DNA of 7,318 bases from Cellvibrionaceae bacterium (GTDB lineage: Bacteria > Pseudomonadota > Gammaproteobacteria > Pseudomonadales > Cellvibrionaceae): positions 1 through 7,318 of the forward strand of contig JAOXRV010000185.1 of NCBI GenBank assembly GCA_025800435.1. The letters are read 5' to 3'. The notes under the pieces are model-generated. The model ran no database searches. It saw only the letters and a list, made by a program, of their open reading frames with translations, and was not told the DNA's origin. Positions 6,284 to 7,318 of the stretch are shown in pieces. Positions within the stretch are counted from its first letter, which is position 1, and the number at the start of each line of letters is the position of its first letter. Made by a program: the position numbers and the translations under genes.

Positions 6284-7318
6284 AGCTGTAGGCTCCGCTC
6301 GGCGACAGTTGAGGGTTTATGCTGTTGTAACAGGCTGGCCAGCTCAGGCTTACAAGAACCGCAGTTAGTGCCACAGCGCAATTGCTGCCCGAGCGCCTCG
6401 ACCGAGTCGGCACCGGCTTCAATGGCATCGATAATCGGCTGCTGATGCACCCCAAAACAGCTGCATACTTTAGCACCCTGTAAAAACTCGGGTGCCACTT
6501 GGCGACGCAGTATGGCGCCGACCTGGGCCAGCTCCAGGGCTTCAAAATCAAACCAATGCTCAATCCAGGTCTTGTTCAGTGTCAGCGGCTGGGCGTCTGC
6601 AAAGGCCAACAACTCGACTCGGCCAGCGGCCATACCCAGTAAACTATTAGTGCCGCCGAGCCACTCTGTAACCTTACTGTTCTGGCCCAACAAGCCCTGC
6701 ACCCAACTCGACAATTGGGTACGGGGCTCAGCCATCGCCAGCAGGTAGTGGTAGCCAGTCTGCGCCTGGCTTTTTACCCAGAAATCCGCTGCAGGTTTTA
6801 GCTCGCAACGACTGTATATGTGCAGGTACTGGGCACAATCAAATTTGGCCAACTGCACCGCCGCCTGTTTCGATTCGGGTTGGCCGGAAATTGGATCGGC
6901 GACGCTGGCATAAACGCTGCTGACATTGGCCGCCGAAGCAAACTGGGCCGACCAGTGAATTGGCATAAAACACTGGCGCCGGGCAATATCCTCGCTGGCT
7001 TGGGCAAAGGCCACCACCTGCCCCGCCTTAGAGCGAGCAGACACCAACTCACCGAGCTGCAGGCCTAACTCGGCAAAGTCGGCCGGGTTCAAGTAGATAC
7101 AGGGGCGATCGATATGGCTGTTTAAATTGGCCACCCGACCGGTGCGAGTCATGGTGTGCCAGTGGTCACGCAGTCGACCCGAATTGAGTGTCCAGGGGTA
7201 GTCTTTATCAGCTGCCTGCACTGGCAGGCGCGGCTCAATCGGCCACAGCACAGCGCGACCAGTCGGCGTGCTAAAGCGTTCACCGACAAACACTTTACCA
7301 CTGGGGCCGTCCTTGGGC
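6280..7318 (-). CDS. nasA: Assimilatory nitrate reductase catalytic subunit, C-terminal part (5'-truncated by the window edge)
   Basis: The frame enters from the window edge with no stop; 345 residues are visible. The GTG at 7291-7293 is internal, not the start. NasA reduces nitrate to nitrite in the cytoplasm with bis-MGD molybdenum and Fe-S centres; the [4Fe-4S] and main molybdopterin domains lie outside. Visible first is the molybdopterin-dinucleotide binding domain: NSGRLRDHWHTMTRTG (45-60 from the first visible codon), then FMPIHW and DPISGQPESK, all typical of NasA. The C-terminus carries a BFD-like [2Fe-2S] domain with CSC (Cys285, Cys287) and CGTNCGSC (Cys319 and Cys322 as the expected last pair, plus an extra Cys315). 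This domain is known in Klebsiella/Azotobacter-type NasA as an added electron relay. Between these domains is a poorly conserved linker. Its stop overlaps the cobA start by 4 bases, so the two share a transcript. The promoter is not in the window. Confidence 0.93.
   Translation of the reverse strand, partial: PKDGPSGKVFVGERFSTPTGRAVLWPIEPRLPVQAADKDYPWTLNSGRLRDHWHTMTRTGRVANLNSHIDRPCIYLNPADFAELGLQLGELVSARSKAGQVVAFAQASEDIARRQCFMPIHWSAQFASAANVSSVYASVADPISGQPESKQAAVQLAKFDCAQYLHIYSRCELKPAADFWVKSQAQTGYHYLLAMAEPRTQLSSWVQGLLGQNSKVTEWLGGTNSLLGMAAGRVELLAFADAQPLTLNKTWIEHWFDFEALELAQVGAILRRQVAPEFLQGAKVCSCFGVHQQPIIDAIEAGADSVEALGQQLRCGTNCGSCKPELASLLQQHKPSTVAERSLQL

Noticed and set aside
7291..7293. GTG as the start of the nasA product
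   Set aside because: The frame continues to the window edge, and the visible protein lacks the N-terminal [4Fe-4S] and molybdopterin domains, so this is an internal codon of a truncated gene.
1..7318. CRISPR array, tRNA or rRNA gene, insertion sequence, phage or toxin-antitoxin genes
   Set aside because: No regularly spaced repeats, no tRNA cloverleaf, no transposase or integrase motifs and no terminal repeats were seen. Coding density and the gene families are ordinary chromosomal ones.

Overview
The window reads as chromosomal DNA from a Gram-negative gammaproteobacterium, probably marine or otherwise free-living. This rests on a TonB-dependent outer-membrane receptor, a lipoprotein with an outer-membrane type lipobox, an assimilatory nitrate reductase ending in a BFD-type [2Fe-2S] domain, and an elongation factor G that I recall as most like the second EF-G of Vibrio and Shewanella. 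The sequence is moderately GC-rich. No genus can be fixed from the window alone.

Layout. Bases 1-2473 (+) hold the 3' part of a large TonB-dependent receptor whose signal peptide lies outside the window. A rho-independent terminator follows at 2520-2546, nested inside a longer inverted repeat. A promoter with a consensus -10 box and a GCGCGC discriminator (about 2565-2625) then drives a complete, free-standing EF-G gene (2668-4752, +). A strong bidirectional terminator (4771-4808) separates it from a convergent small lipoprotein gene of unknown function (4822-5262, -). A gene-free stretch of 184 bases (5263-5446) contains a perfect Shine-Dalgarno site and two imperfect inverted repeats. The rest of the minus strand is the end of a nitrate-assimilation operon: the C-terminal part of nasA (6280-7318, cut by the window edge), joined by an ATGA overlap to cobA (5447-6283).

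How the genes work together. Only nasA and cobA form a clear functional unit. NasA reduces nitrate to nitrite, and CobA makes precorrin-2, the precursor of siroheme, which the assimilatory nitrite reductase needs. The receptor (uptake of an unknown ligand across the outer membrane), the EF-G (translocation or ribosome recycling) and the lipoprotein look like independent transcription units. No mobile element, CRISPR array, tRNA or rRNA gene was seen. I found no convincing undescribed system. The most interesting points are the stand-alone second-type EF-G with a growth-control style promoter, a calcium-binding-like loop in the receptor, and the unassigned lipoprotein with an internal repeat.
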